Virus record (IMG/VR): IMGVR_UViG_3300028388_001540
Span: 1 to 48,189 of that record
Strand: one strand, 5' to 3'
Origin: a virus
DNA length: 48,189 nucleotides
This document shows positions 1-5,583 of the stretch, one piece after another. The notes under the pieces are model-generated. The model ran no database searches, was not told where the DNA came from, and saw only the letters and a list, made by a program, of their open reading frames with translations. A program made the position numbers and the translations under genes. Within the stretch, counting starts at the first letter, position 1. Each line of letters starts with the position of its first letter.

Positions 1-116
1 CCGTACATATCCGCCAATTGATACATCTTGTGAAGTGTGTCGGAGTACATCCAAATCTGCTCACCACATTTCAATGTATGCAGTTCGTACAATTGTCCGT
101 TTTCGTCTTGTTTCAT
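1..116 (-). CDS. Hypothetical protein, 5' part only (runs off the window)
   Basis: An open frame starts with ATG at 116 and reads off the left edge, giving about 38 residues beginning MKQDENGQLYELHTLKCGEQ. The start follows an A-rich stretch (AAACACAAA-ATG) very like the one before the 705-1037 gene, which favours this start. No domain can be recognised in the visible part. It lies on the same strand as the 705-1037 gene but is separated from it by about 590 non-coding bases, so it is probably the first gene of a leftward unit. Confidence 0.6.
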   Translation of the reverse strand, partial: MKQDENGQLYELHTLKCGEQIWMYSDTLHKMYQLADMY

Positions 117-652
117 TTTGTGTTTGTTTTAAAGATTAGCCCCAAAGCCCCGATCGAACGAGTATGCACACATGATAGTGCCGCTTTGGGTTTGCATAAC
201 AGATTAACCCCGTATGCGCAGGCTTTCCGTTTTTATAGTTGGTATTAATCCGCCCCAACTTTTGGCGGTCCTTGGTAAGTTAGTTTTCTATATTGATAAA
301 TGCAGTTTGCACTATTGCTACTTTCTATTTTTACTTATCAATATATTTCAATTGGATACCAACCCAATATCATTGCCCCTGTAAGTTATCGCGATATTTT
401 CGCTCGTTACTTTAAGGCCACAACAATATATTGTTGCGTTGCAATACAACCCCACGCAATCGACCCTTTTGCATTGCAAATGCACGCTTTTCAAAATTGG
501 CTGCGTGCCTAACTTACTCTAACACGTCAAAGAACAACCATACTTTGCAGATCAATTCCGATATGGATCTTGATACATTCCATGCGCTCGGTGAGTCGCA
601 CAGTTATAACAATGTACTCGTTTGGTTTCCCTAAACAACCAACAAGGTAAAG
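117..652. other. Non-coding, hairpin-rich region
   Basis: No convincing gene lies here. The DNA is rich in inverted repeats: the perfect 16-bp palindrome CAACAATATATTGTTG at 421-436, TTGCGT/ACGCAA at 434-439 and 454-459, GCACGC/GCGTGC at 482-487 and 503-508, and CCGCC/GGCGG at 250-254 and 264-268. GTAAGTTA occurs at 275-282 and 381-388, and inverted at 510-517. A tRNA-like minihelix sits at 141-190 and another just beyond the boundary at 653-697. It could be a long leftward leader, a replication origin or a set of small RNAs; the sequence does not decide. Confidence 0.5.
141..190 (-). ncRNA. tRNA-like minihelix 1
   Basis: On the minus strand, CCCAAAGC (190-183) pairs perfectly with GCTTTGGG (148-141) like an acceptor stem. 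Between them lie a small hairpin GCAC/GTGC and a T-arm-like hairpin CTCG-TTCGAT-CGGG carrying the GTTCGAT sequence of tRNA T-loops. At about 50 nt it is too short for a tRNA and lacks separate D and anticodon arms. It sits in the leader of the gene starting at 116. It could be a tRNA relic, a tRNA mimic or chance. Confidence 0.35.
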
Positions 653-697
653 AACCCGATCAGGGAATCGAACCCCAACAATGTACCGTATCGGGTT
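653..697 (-). ncRNA. tRNA-like minihelix 2
   Basis: On the minus strand AACCCGAT (697-690) pairs perfectly with ATCGGGTT (660-653), an 8-bp acceptor-like stem. Inside is a T-arm-like hairpin TGGGG-TTCGATT-CCCTG, with two wobble pairs, which joins the acceptor 3' strand directly as in a tRNA. Only about 12 nt stand where the D and anticodon arms should be. It begins 7 nt after the stop codon of the 705-1037 gene. No CCA follows, and there is no T-run, so it is not an ordinary terminator. Confidence 0.4.
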
Positions 698-704
698 GTG
701 AAAT

Positions 705-1037
705 TTACTTTTTCGCCATTTGACCAGCTGCGATAAACAAGTGCGTAACAGTGTATAAACTTCGTTTATTTCCCTTACTGTCAACAAGGTACTTTCGTTT
801 GACGTTTTCGCGTTTGTCCAATTCAGCGAGCGCGTTAATTACATTCTTAACATTGCACAATTTCCTGAGTGTTGGCGCGTTATCCAATTGACTCAAATAA
901 GCCTCAACATACTTGGAACCCTCACCTGAACCCCATTTACAAAGGGCTGTTATTGTGCGCGTATCGTTTAACCATGCTTCGCGGGCTTGTTTTTTTGCCG
1001 TTACTTTTTCGCTAACTTTTTTCGTTTTCTTTTTCAT
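705..1037 (-). CDS. Hypothetical small basic protein
   Basis: A 110-residue protein with a Lys-rich N-terminus (MKKKTKKVSEKVTAKKQ) followed by a more ordinary, mostly helical sequence; the middle (LRKLCNVKNVINALAELDKR) and end (YTVTHLFIAAGQ) could form a small helical or winged-helix fold, but I recognise no family. The ATG at 1037 follows an A-rich leader that continues directly from the left arm of the 88-bp inverted repeat, so this gene is read leftward out of the repeat. Its basic charge and place in a control region would suit a small DNA- or RNA-binding protein; that is inference only. Confidence 0.7.
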   Translation of the reverse strand: MKKKTKKVSEKVTAKKQAREAWLNDTRTITALCKWGSGEGSKYVEAYLSQLDNAPTLRKLCNVKNVINALAELDKRENVKRKYLVDSKGNKRSLYTVTHLFIAAGQMAKK

Positions 1038-1052
1038 TTTGTTTTTGTTTTA

Positions 1053-1140
1053 GTGGTTCTGTTTATTATACAGGTTAGTAGTGTGCGCTTTACTAAGGCT
1101 TTTATACACGTTGTTGTAGGTGGTGTTATACTCTTATACC
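1053..1140. repeat. Left arm of perfect 88-bp inverted repeat
   Basis: The reverse complement of 1053-1140 is identical, base for base, to 1499-1586. Read leftward, the arm forms the leader of the 705-1037 gene. It contains the small palindromic element CTGTATAATAAACAG and the core CCTTAGTAAAGCGC, which is related to a hairpin leader at 5143-5172. The similarity stops sharply at both ends. The last codons of the 1126-1230 ORF lie inside the arm. Confidence 0.95.
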
Positions 1141-1230
1141 GTAGCTGAAGAACCACCGTTTTCTACTTGTGGCCTTGTCTTCAATTACCACTTCAGATAA
1201 TAACTCAAATAACTCTTGCTGTGTTTTCAT
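1126..1230 (-). CDS. Possible 34-aa peptide in the inverted-repeat spacer
   Basis: ATG at 1230 opens 34 codons (MKTQQELFELLSEVVIEDKA...) ending in TAA at 1126. Codon choice and the amphipathic start look like a real short protein, and it reads in the same direction as the 705-1037 gene, 88 nt downstream. The final five codons come from the inverted-repeat arm. If the spacer were inverted the ORF would face right and keep the same C-terminus, because the arms are identical. Its function is unknown; it may be a leader peptide. Confidence 0.45.
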   Translation of the reverse strand: MKTQQELFELLSEVVIEDKATSRKRWFFSYGIRV

Positions 1231-1303
1231 AACATTGTGTTTTTAGTGGGTTACCCCGTTGTTTTTTGTTGATACAATGATCGGTACTAAGGTTTACATA
1301 TTA

Positions 1304-1319
1304 TGTCATATAAATGACA
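1304..1319. promoter_or_regulatory. Palindrome TGTCA-N6-TGACA, putative operator
   Basis: TGTCA and TGACA flank TATAAA. A mirror arrangement with the same core, TGACA-TATAAAAC-TGTCA, lies at 1430-1447. Both are in the spacer of the 88-bp inverted repeat, between diverging transcription units, which is where a repressor would be expected to bind. Confidence 0.4.
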
Positions 1320-1429
1320 ATTATATAAATCCGATAAAAATAAATCGTAAGTAGCTGGAAATCAATTAGTTGCAATCCAACACAGTACAAACGCCTATTT
1401 ATATATATAGGTATTGGAGATAATGTTCC

Positions 1430-1447
1430 TGACATATAAAACTGTCA
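1430..1447. promoter_or_regulatory. Palindrome TGACA-N8-TGTCA, putative operator
   Basis: This is the second member of the pair with 1304-1319. It overlaps a 13-base element (1422-1434) whose reverse complement, TGTCAGGAACATT, recurs at 2059-2071 before the 2105 gene. A shorter form, AGGAACATTATCA, lies at 3966-3978 before the 4012 gene. Confidence 0.4.
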
Positions 1448-1498
1448 ATTAGCCGACAAAAGGTTAAAAACCCACGTATTGCAATAACTATAAATAAA

Positions 1499-1586
1499 GG
1501 TATAAGAGTATAACACCACCTACAACAACGTGTATAAAAGCCTTAGTAAAGCGCACACTACTAACCTGTATAATAAACAGAACCAC
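1499..1586. repeat. Right arm of perfect 88-bp inverted repeat
   Basis: This is the exact reverse complement of 1053-1140, separated from it by 358 bp. Read rightward it becomes the leader of the 1617 reading frame, just as the left arm leads into the 705-1037 gene. Confidence 0.95.
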
Positions 1587-1616
1587 CAAAAATAAAGGAT
1601 CAAAGTTTTGAACAAA

Positions 1617-1832
1617 ATGAGCAAATGTCATCCAGCAGACAGATATTAGTTGCAGGTGCAACCAATTAGCGGAAACACTTTGTTGTTACGATTGAACGAA
1701 CGGTCAATTAAAAATATGGTTTGTGGAGTTGATGACTCGTGTGTACGTTGTCGGATTTTTAATCAAGCACTCGAACTTTATTTGATCAAATGTCTTTTAA
1801 ACGACAAAACGAATGAGCTGGTTTTATTATAG
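1617..1832 (+). pseudogene. Amber-interrupted small ORF
   Basis: ATG at 1617 follows the right repeat arm and an A-rich leader. The frame reads MSKCHPADRY, meets TAG at 1647-1649, then stays open for 60 more codons (LQVQPISGNTLLL..., with three spaced Cys) to TAG at 1830. TAG is a normal terminator elsewhere in this genome (for example the genes ending at 2407, 3967 and 5881), so genome-wide amber recoding is unlikely. It may be a decayed gene, a readthrough gene, or a rightward transcript that acts as RNA. A second start at the TTG at 1650 is possible. Confidence 0.3.
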
Positions 1833-2000
1833 GTAACGAAATGATGCCGAACGTATGCACTATGTGGCAACAACGTACAATCCTATATGGTCAATAGCGG
1901 ATGCACGATGTTGGATTTGACTTGGAATTTGACCCCCCACCCCATGCGACACGGGGGTAGCTTTTGTGAGAGCAGCCAATCGCTCATAGTATATATACTC

Positions 2001-2059
2001 CACCCCCATGTACACAACCCATGTACACAACTCATTTTACCCTGGGGGGGGCTTTTTTT
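2001..2059 (+). terminator. Putative rho-independent terminator
   Basis: A C-run at 2003-2007 can pair with the G-run at about 2044-2051, enclosing the tandem CCATGTACACAAC repeat; seven T follow. Other pairings are possible, so the exact stem is uncertain. Confidence 0.5.
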
Positions 2060-2090
2060 GTCAGGAACATTGTCAATTGAAAAATAATCA

Positions 2091-2102
2091 TTTACTTAGC
2101 GG
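2091..2102 (+). promoter_or_regulatory. Second-class promoter-like motif TTTACTTAGCGG
   Basis: The motif ends two bases before the ATG at 2105. Relatives occur at 2517, 3987, 8588 and 10264, each upstream of a gene that lacks a TAnnTTTG box. The element AGGAACATTGTCA lies about 20 nt upstream of it here. Confidence 0.4.
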
Positions 2103-2104
2103 TC

Positions 2105-2407
2105 ATGAAACCACTTATAGATTCATGGGTAAAGCGTTTGGGTCTTGAAGACTGGAGTATCCGTACTGAGCGGATAGACCCTGATAGCATTGAGTATGAT
2201 GGTGAGGATTACTTTGTAGGGATAGAGAGGGACTTTGATGCCAGGAGTGCTGTCATTTACCACGACATACCTTTGGATGAGGAGAGCATAGTGCATGAGT
2301 TGTTGCATATATGTTTCCCACAGGCAGATGATGAGGATTACGATGAGTATGAGAATTTCATTGCACAGGCCACCAAGGACACGATAATGCTGTATGAAAT
2401 GAATTAG
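2105..2407 (+). CDS. Small HELLH metallopeptidase-like protein
   Basis: A 100-residue protein with the zincin signature HExxH seen as VHELLHICFP near residue 65, in a helix following the segment ARSAVIYHDIPLDEESI. The two His and the Glu would bind and activate zinc; the third ligand cannot be assigned, though the acidic segment after it (QADDEDYDEYEN) could supply one. Small stand-alone HExxH proteins of this kind are common in phages of Bacteroidetes, but their substrates are generally unknown. The start ATG follows the TTTACTTAGCGG motif and the stop is followed by a clear terminator, so it is probably transcribed alone. Confidence 0.7.
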   Translation: MKPLIDSWVKRLGLEDWSIRTERIDPDSIEYDGEDYFVGIERDFDARSAVIYHDIPLDEESIVHELLHICFPQADDEDYDEYENFIAQATKDTIMLYEMN

Positions 2408-2454
2408 GATAATAATCTGCTACATATCTTTTATCTGATCGTTCATGATTTGTT

Positions 2455-2484
2455 CCCCGCCCTGGCAGATGGCGGGGTTTTTTA
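2455..2484 (+). terminator. Rho-independent terminator after the metallopeptidase-like gene
   Basis: CCCCGCC (2455-2461) pairs perfectly with GGCGGGG (2471-2477) and is followed by six T. It separates the 2105 gene from the methyltransferase unit. Confidence 0.85.
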
Positions 2485-2516
2485 TTAGAAAAAGTTGCGT
2501 GGTATTGGAATATTTA

Positions 2517-2540
2517 TTTACTTGCACCAAAATTAAAAAC
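2517..2540 (+). promoter_or_regulatory. Repeated promoter/leader element before the methyltransferase
   Basis: TTTACTTGCACC followed by AAAATTAAAAAC matches the element at 3987-4010 in 23 of 24 bases. It ends 8 nt before the ATG of the methyltransferase. The first half belongs to the TTTACTTrGCG motif family. Confidence 0.55.
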
Positions 2541-2548
2541 ACACAACA

Positions 2549-3967
2549 ATGAATGTATTATCACTATTCGATGGAATGAGTTGCGGTCAGATCGCGCTCA
2601 ACAAACTTGGTATAAAGTACGACAAGTACTTTGCCTGTGAGATTGACAAGTATGCAATGCAGGTAACCCAACACAACTTTCCTGACACCATACAATTGGG
2701 AGATGTTCAGTTCGTTACTAAGGAAACATTTGGAACACACAGGGTCCAATTGGTAATGGGCGGATCACCCTGCCAAGGATTCAGCTTTGCTGGAAAGCAG
2801 TTGAACTTTGAAGACCCAAGGTCTGCGCTGTTCTTTGAGTTCGTCAGGCTCGTAAGGGAGTTGAAACCAAAGTACTTCCTGCTTGAGAATGTCAAGATGA
2901 AGAAGGAGTATCAGAATGTCATCACTCAGTATATGGGGGTTGAACCCATCGAGATAAATTCAGCATTGGTATCAGCTCAGAATAGACGAAGACTCTACTG
3001 GACGAACATCCCGAATGTAGGACAGCCTGAAGACAAGGGTATTGTACTAAGAGACATAATTGATTACTCTATAAGTAAGCAATTGTCGGAAAAGGAAATG
3101 TCTTACATGGAATCGGGTAATGAGAAGTGGACTGGAGCTAAAAACAGTAGACTTGAACATTACGGAAAGACAGAGGATGATAAGGCAGGATGCCTGACCG
3201 CAAATCAATACAAGGGAGTTTCGTATGGAGTCATAGGTCTTGAACAGGTAGACAATAAACTCCGACACAAGGAGGCCACTAAGAAAGGCTACGCTGAAGC
3301 AGGTGAAGGCGAGGGGCTTGACCTTACATTCCCCGAATCGAAGACACGCAGAGGTAGGGCGATGAAAGATAAATCCAACTGTCTTACTGCGGCAGGTCAT
3401 GAGATGGGAGTTGTAATAGATCCATCAAAGGAAGCGGCTGTAGGTGATTTTAAAGATGATGTAAAAGGTGGTGCCGTAAGAGGCAGGTACAACGAAGACG
3501 GTAAAACAGAGCAGCGTCTTGAGGTCAGGAAGGATGACAAGACCAATTCAATTACTACTGTTCAGAAGGATAGTGTTGTAGTAAGACCTGCGACAATTGT
3601 AGGAAGAAGACTTAACGAACGCGGAGTAAGAGAGGACTATAACAAGGATGTTCCAATTACTCAGTGCCTACAGGTCAAGCATAACTCTGATAAGTCAGGA
3701 ACATTGACAACTGTAGAGAAGGATAATGTTCTCAGCGAGAATGAACCTGGTCGTTACCCTAACGCATACGAAGACAAAAAACTCGTGTGGCGTAAGTTAA
3801 CTCCACTGGAGTGCGAGAGACTTCAGACTGTTCCTGACGGATTTTCACTTGTACTTGACGAGAACGGTAAGCAGTTGGTAAGTGATTCTCAGCGTTACAA
3901 GATGCTTGGTAATGGATGGACGGTTGATGTGATAGCCCATATTTTCAAGAATATGATTTTTGATTAG
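2549..3967 (+). CDS. dcm: DNA (cytosine-5-)-methyltransferase
   Basis: A 472-residue m5C methyltransferase that transfers a methyl group from S-adenosylmethionine to cytosine. Motif I is LFDGMSCGQIALNKLG (residues 6-21). Motif IV is GGSPCQGFSFAG with the catalytic Cys at about residue 75. ENV (motif VI) and QNRRRLYW (motif VIII) follow, and the C-terminus has RLQTVPDGF and YKMLGNGWTVDVIAHI (motifs IX and X). The target-recognition region between about 190 and 395 is long and contains four related segments with a C/S-LT or LTT core (near residues 215, 278, 333 and 384). No partner restriction enzyme is adjacent, so it probably protects phage DNA from host restriction. Confidence 0.95.
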   Translation: MNVLSLFDGMSCGQIALNKLGIKYDKYFACEIDKYAMQVTQHNFPDTIQLGDVQFVTKETFGTHRVQLVMGGSPCQGFSFAGKQLNFEDPRSALFFEFVRLVRELKPKYFLLENVKMKKEYQNVITQYMGVEPIEINSALVSAQNRRRLYWTNIPNVGQPEDKGIVLRDIIDYSISKQLSEKEMSYMESGNEKWTGAKNSRLEHYGKTEDDKAGCLTANQYKGVSYGVIGLEQVDNKLRHKEATKKGYAEAGEGEGLDLTFPESKTRRGRAMKDKSNCLTAAGHEMGVVIDPSKEAAVGDFKDDVKGGAVRGRYNEDGKTEQRLEVRKDDKTNSITTVQKDSVVVRPATIVGRRLNERGVREDYNKDVPITQCLQVKHNSDKSGTLTTVEKDNVLSENEPGRYPNAYEDKKLVWRKLTPLECERLQTVPDGFSLVLDENGKQLVSDSQRYKMLGNGWTVDVIAHIFKNMIFD

Positions 3968-3986
3968 GAACATTATCAGATTTTGT

Positions 3987-4010
3987 TTTACTTGCGCCAA
4001 AATTAAAAAC
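3987..4010 (+). promoter_or_regulatory. Repeated promoter/leader element before the 4012 gene
   Basis: This is the second copy of the 24-bp element at 2517-2540, with G in place of A at one position (TTTACTTGCGCC...). Upstream is AGGAACATTATCA (3966-3978), shared with 2063-2075. Confidence 0.55.
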
Positions 4011-4011
4011 G

Positions 4012-4224
4012 ATGACACCACAACAGCACGTAGAAACGGTAATAGAGAGATGTCTGAATGTATTTCCTTCAGACGGTGACGCACACCTTGACACATTGAG
4101 TGAGCTTGTGTTCAATGGGACTATGGATGTTAAGATGGCAACTATCCTGACACATATTATTGAGAACCCGAACTGTGTGTACATAGTGAAGGCTGACGGG
4201 ACCCTTAAACTGATAGATGCTTAA
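4012..4224 (+). CDS. Hypothetical protein, 70 aa
   Basis: A short acidic protein, MTPQQHVETVIERCLNVFPS..., probably mostly helical, ending VYIVKADGTLKLIDA. I do not recognise it. The ATG directly follows the second copy of the 24-bp promoter/leader element, and its stop overlaps the start of the nuclease gene by 8 bp, so the two are likely translationally coupled. This is the first gene of a tightly packed rightward cluster that runs to 5089. Confidence 0.75.
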   Translation: MTPQQHVETVIERCLNVFPSDGDAHLDTLSELVFNGTMDVKMATILTHIIENPNCVYIVKADGTLKLIDA

Positions 4225-4651
4225 GATAGGCAAGCAGAAGGAGCAGGAGTTCGCAAGGTTCTTCCGTAATGTAACTGAGTCTACTCAGGAGCAGGATATG
4301 AAAGAGCATTGGGATCTGAATGTCAGGTACGATGTCAAAATGCTCAGGAGAAAGACCAGGGGTGGTGATTTCGATGAGAACATACACTGGGTCGAGTTGA
4401 TGAATGTGCATGGTGACACTGGTTGGTTGTACGGTAAGGCAGATTACTTTGCCTTTGAGGTGGAGGATTATTGGATAAGTGTGAGCAAGGATGATCTACA
4501 GAAGATGATAGAGGACAAGTGTGCTGACAAGGAGTGGAGCAACGTTCCTGCCCTATACAGACTCTACAGAAGAAAAGGAAGGAAAGATATCATTACCTTA
4601 GTAAAGACAATAGACCTGATGTACATATCATCATCAATTATCAAGAAGTAA
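4217..4651 (+). CDS. Putative PD-(D/E)XK-type nuclease
   Basis: 144 residues. The N-terminal helix (KQKEQEFARFFRNVTE) carries a conserved-looking Glu. It is followed by HWDLNVRYDVKMLRR, where D...DVK resembles the split PD-(D/E)XK active site, and by the strand-rich segment WVELMNVHGDTGWLYGKADYFAFE. This pattern fits small phage nucleases with a restriction-endonuclease fold, acting as end-processing or host-DNA-degrading enzymes. The fold assignment is by motif only. It overlaps the previous gene by 8 bp and its TAA overlaps the next ATG by one base. Confidence 0.6.
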   Translation: MLKIGKQKEQEFARFFRNVTESTQEQDMKEHWDLNVRYDVKMLRRKTRGGDFDENIHWVELMNVHGDTGWLYGKADYFAFEVEDYWISVSKDDLQKMIEDKCADKEWSNVPALYRLYRRKGRKDIITLVKTIDLMYISSSIIKK

Positions 4652-4833
4652 TGGAAGAAGCATACTACAACGCTTACCAGTTATTGATAGGCACTACAGA
4701 CTACGAAAAGCTTGCAGAGCAGGAGGTGTTTTACCTTCCTGAGAATCACGAAGACCCAGATGTTGTACTGAAGTATTACGAGTCCATTGAGGACTACGAG
4801 AAGTGTAAGAAGATAATAGAGCGAAACTCTTGA
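4651..4833 (+). CDS. Hypothetical acidic protein, 60 aa
   Basis: The start is taken at the ATG at 4651, which shares its A with the TAA of the nuclease gene; an upstream in-frame ATG at 4534 would lie deep inside that gene. The protein (MEEAYYNAYQLLIGTTDYEK...) is rich in Glu, Asp and Tyr and probably helical. No family is recognised. Its TGA overlaps a TTG that opens the next small frame. Confidence 0.65.
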   Translation: MEEAYYNAYQLLIGTTDYEKLAEQEVFYLPENHEDPDVVLKYYESIEDYEKCKKIIERNS

Positions 4834-4934
4834 TCAGAGTAGAAACAACCGTAAATTCCATGGATCAGCTCGGTGATAATGGTGGTAACATATATCCACC
4901 CGCTCTTTTACACAACGGACAAGTATATGAATAG
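4830..4934 (+). CDS. Possible 34-aa protein
   Basis: TTG at 4830 overlaps the preceding TGA (TTGA), and the frame reads 34 codons, LIRVETTVNSMDQLGDNGGN..., to TAG at 4934. An in-frame ATG at 4860 would give a 24-residue form. The TTGA coupling also appears at 30554, which supports the TTG start. Its function is unknown. Confidence 0.4.
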   Translation: MIRVETTVNSMDQLGDNGGNIYPPALLHNGQVYE

Positions 4935-4948
4935 TAAAATTACGATTT

Positions 4949-5089
4949 ATGAAATGTGAACATAAAAACTGCACAAGAGATGCAACGAGTAAGAACCAAC
5001 AATACCACCCTGATAAATGGCTATGCACTTACCACGCTAACAAGGTTGTGAAAGAGGGTAGACGTAAAAGGAAGTACGGACATAAGTGA
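4949..5089 (+). CDS. Small Cys/His-rich basic protein, 46 aa
   Basis: ATG at 4949 opens MKCEHKNCTRDATS...WLCTYHANK and ends at TGA 5089 with a basic tail (KEGRRKRKYGHK). The pattern C-x2-H-x2-C ... C-x2-H would bind one zinc ion, as in small nucleic-acid-binding knuckles. It ends the rightward cluster that began at 4012. The zinc-binding role is inferred from residue spacing. Confidence 0.6.
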   Translation: MKCEHKNCTRDATSKNQQYHPDKWLCTYHANKVVKEGRRKRKYGHK

Positions 5090-5105
5090 TTTTATTATTT
5101 ATATA

Positions 5106-5172
5106 CCGTGTTGTAGCATCGTTTTAATGTGCTACAACGGCTTACTAAGGCGCGTTTCAATGCGCTTTAGTA
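5106..5172 (+). promoter_or_regulatory. Double-hairpin leader before the 5206 gene
   Basis: Hairpin 1 pairs TTGTAGCA (5111-5118) with TGCTACAA (5130-5137), with CCG/CGG outside. Hairpin 2 pairs 5143-5153 with 5162-5172, 11 bp with one wobble, around GTTTCAAT. The core CTTACTAAGGCGC resembles CTTAGTAAAGCGC in the arms of the 88-bp inverted repeat. Both leaders also end in an A/C-rich stretch before ATG. Confidence 0.6.
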
Positions 5173-5205
5173 CAGGTTGTGTTAACAAGTTAAACCAAAA
5201 CAAAG

Positions 5206-5388
5206 ATGAAGTGGAATAAAATAGACATAAAACCAAAAGAAAATAGTTGGGTGTTAATACAATCTTCACTTAAACATGTACCAAAGTATGAAGTGTGCAT
5301 ATATAATAATGGAGAATGGTACATACCAGCCAATGATGATGTTTGTGAAGAAGCTGACATAGTTAAATGGAGTTACATTAATGATTAA
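5206..5388 (+). CDS. DUF551-like small protein
   Basis: 60 residues. The pattern W-N-K-I-D-I-K-P...V-L-I, then Y-E-V-C-I-Y-N-N-G-E-W-Y and a final V-K-W-S-Y-I matches the short DUF551 type found in many phages, with conserved Trp at the start, middle and end. The role of that family is unknown. Its codons are AT-richer than its neighbours, and it has its own double-hairpin leader. Confidence 0.6.
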   Translation: MKWNKIDIKPKENSWVLIQSSLKHVPKYEVCIYNNGEWYIPANDDVCEEADIVKWSYIND

Positions 5389-5400
5389 ACCAAAAAAAAG

Positions 5401-5583
5401 ATGGCTAGGATAAAGATCGATGTAAAGACGCTTGAGCTTGTATGCGATTGCGCCAAAGACCTTCCAAGGCTTCCGAGAAAGAAGAAGAAACAGTGCAAGA
5501 AGGAAATATCAAGAAAGCTTAACGAACTATTCAAATGGTATATTGAACATGAAGAAAGAAAAAGAATGTCCTATCTGTCATAA
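5401..5583 (+). CDS. Hypothetical basic protein, 60 aa
   Basis: MARIKIDVKTLELVCDCAKDL followed by a Lys/Arg cluster (RLPRKKKKQCKKEISRK) and a helical end. The positive charge suggests nucleic-acid binding, but no family is recognised. It starts 12 nt after the previous stop and overlaps the start of the next gene by 35 bp in another frame. Confidence 0.55.
   Translation: MARIKIDVKTLELVCDCAKDLPRLPRKKKKQCKKEISRKLNELFKWYIEHEERKRMSYLS

Larger units (their letters stand above)
1833..2104 (+). other. Non-coding stretch with terminator-like structures
   Basis: No convincing gene is seen. It holds ACCCCC/GGGGGT (1932-1937 and 1953-1958) followed by AGCTTTT, and a tandem 13-bp repeat CCATGTACACAAC at 2006-2018 and 2019-2031. 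C-runs and G-runs then flank a T-run at 2053-2059. These suggest that rightward transcription from the right repeat arm ends here. Confidence 0.45.

Noticed and set aside
653-697. A complete tRNA gene
   Set aside because: Only the acceptor-like stem and T-arm are present; there is no room for D and anticodon arms, and no CCA follows.
527-787. 86-codon frame on the minus strand
   Set aside because: It overlaps the better-supported 705-1037 gene, runs through the tRNA-like minihelix and has no plausible start context.
1053-1586. Insertion sequence with terminal inverted repeats
   Set aside because: The 358-bp spacer has no transposase, no target-site duplication is visible and the arms are far longer than usual insertion-sequence ends.
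1647-1649. Genome-wide recoding of TAG, known in some crAss-like phages
   Set aside because: TAG ends many clear genes here (2407, 3967, 5881, 7244, 10499, 17154) directly before the next start or a terminator, so it is read as a stop.
1887-2087. 66-codon frame on the plus strand
   Set aside because: It runs through C- and G-runs, the tandem CCATGTACACAAC repeat and the terminator-like T-run, so it is a by-product of structured non-coding DNA.
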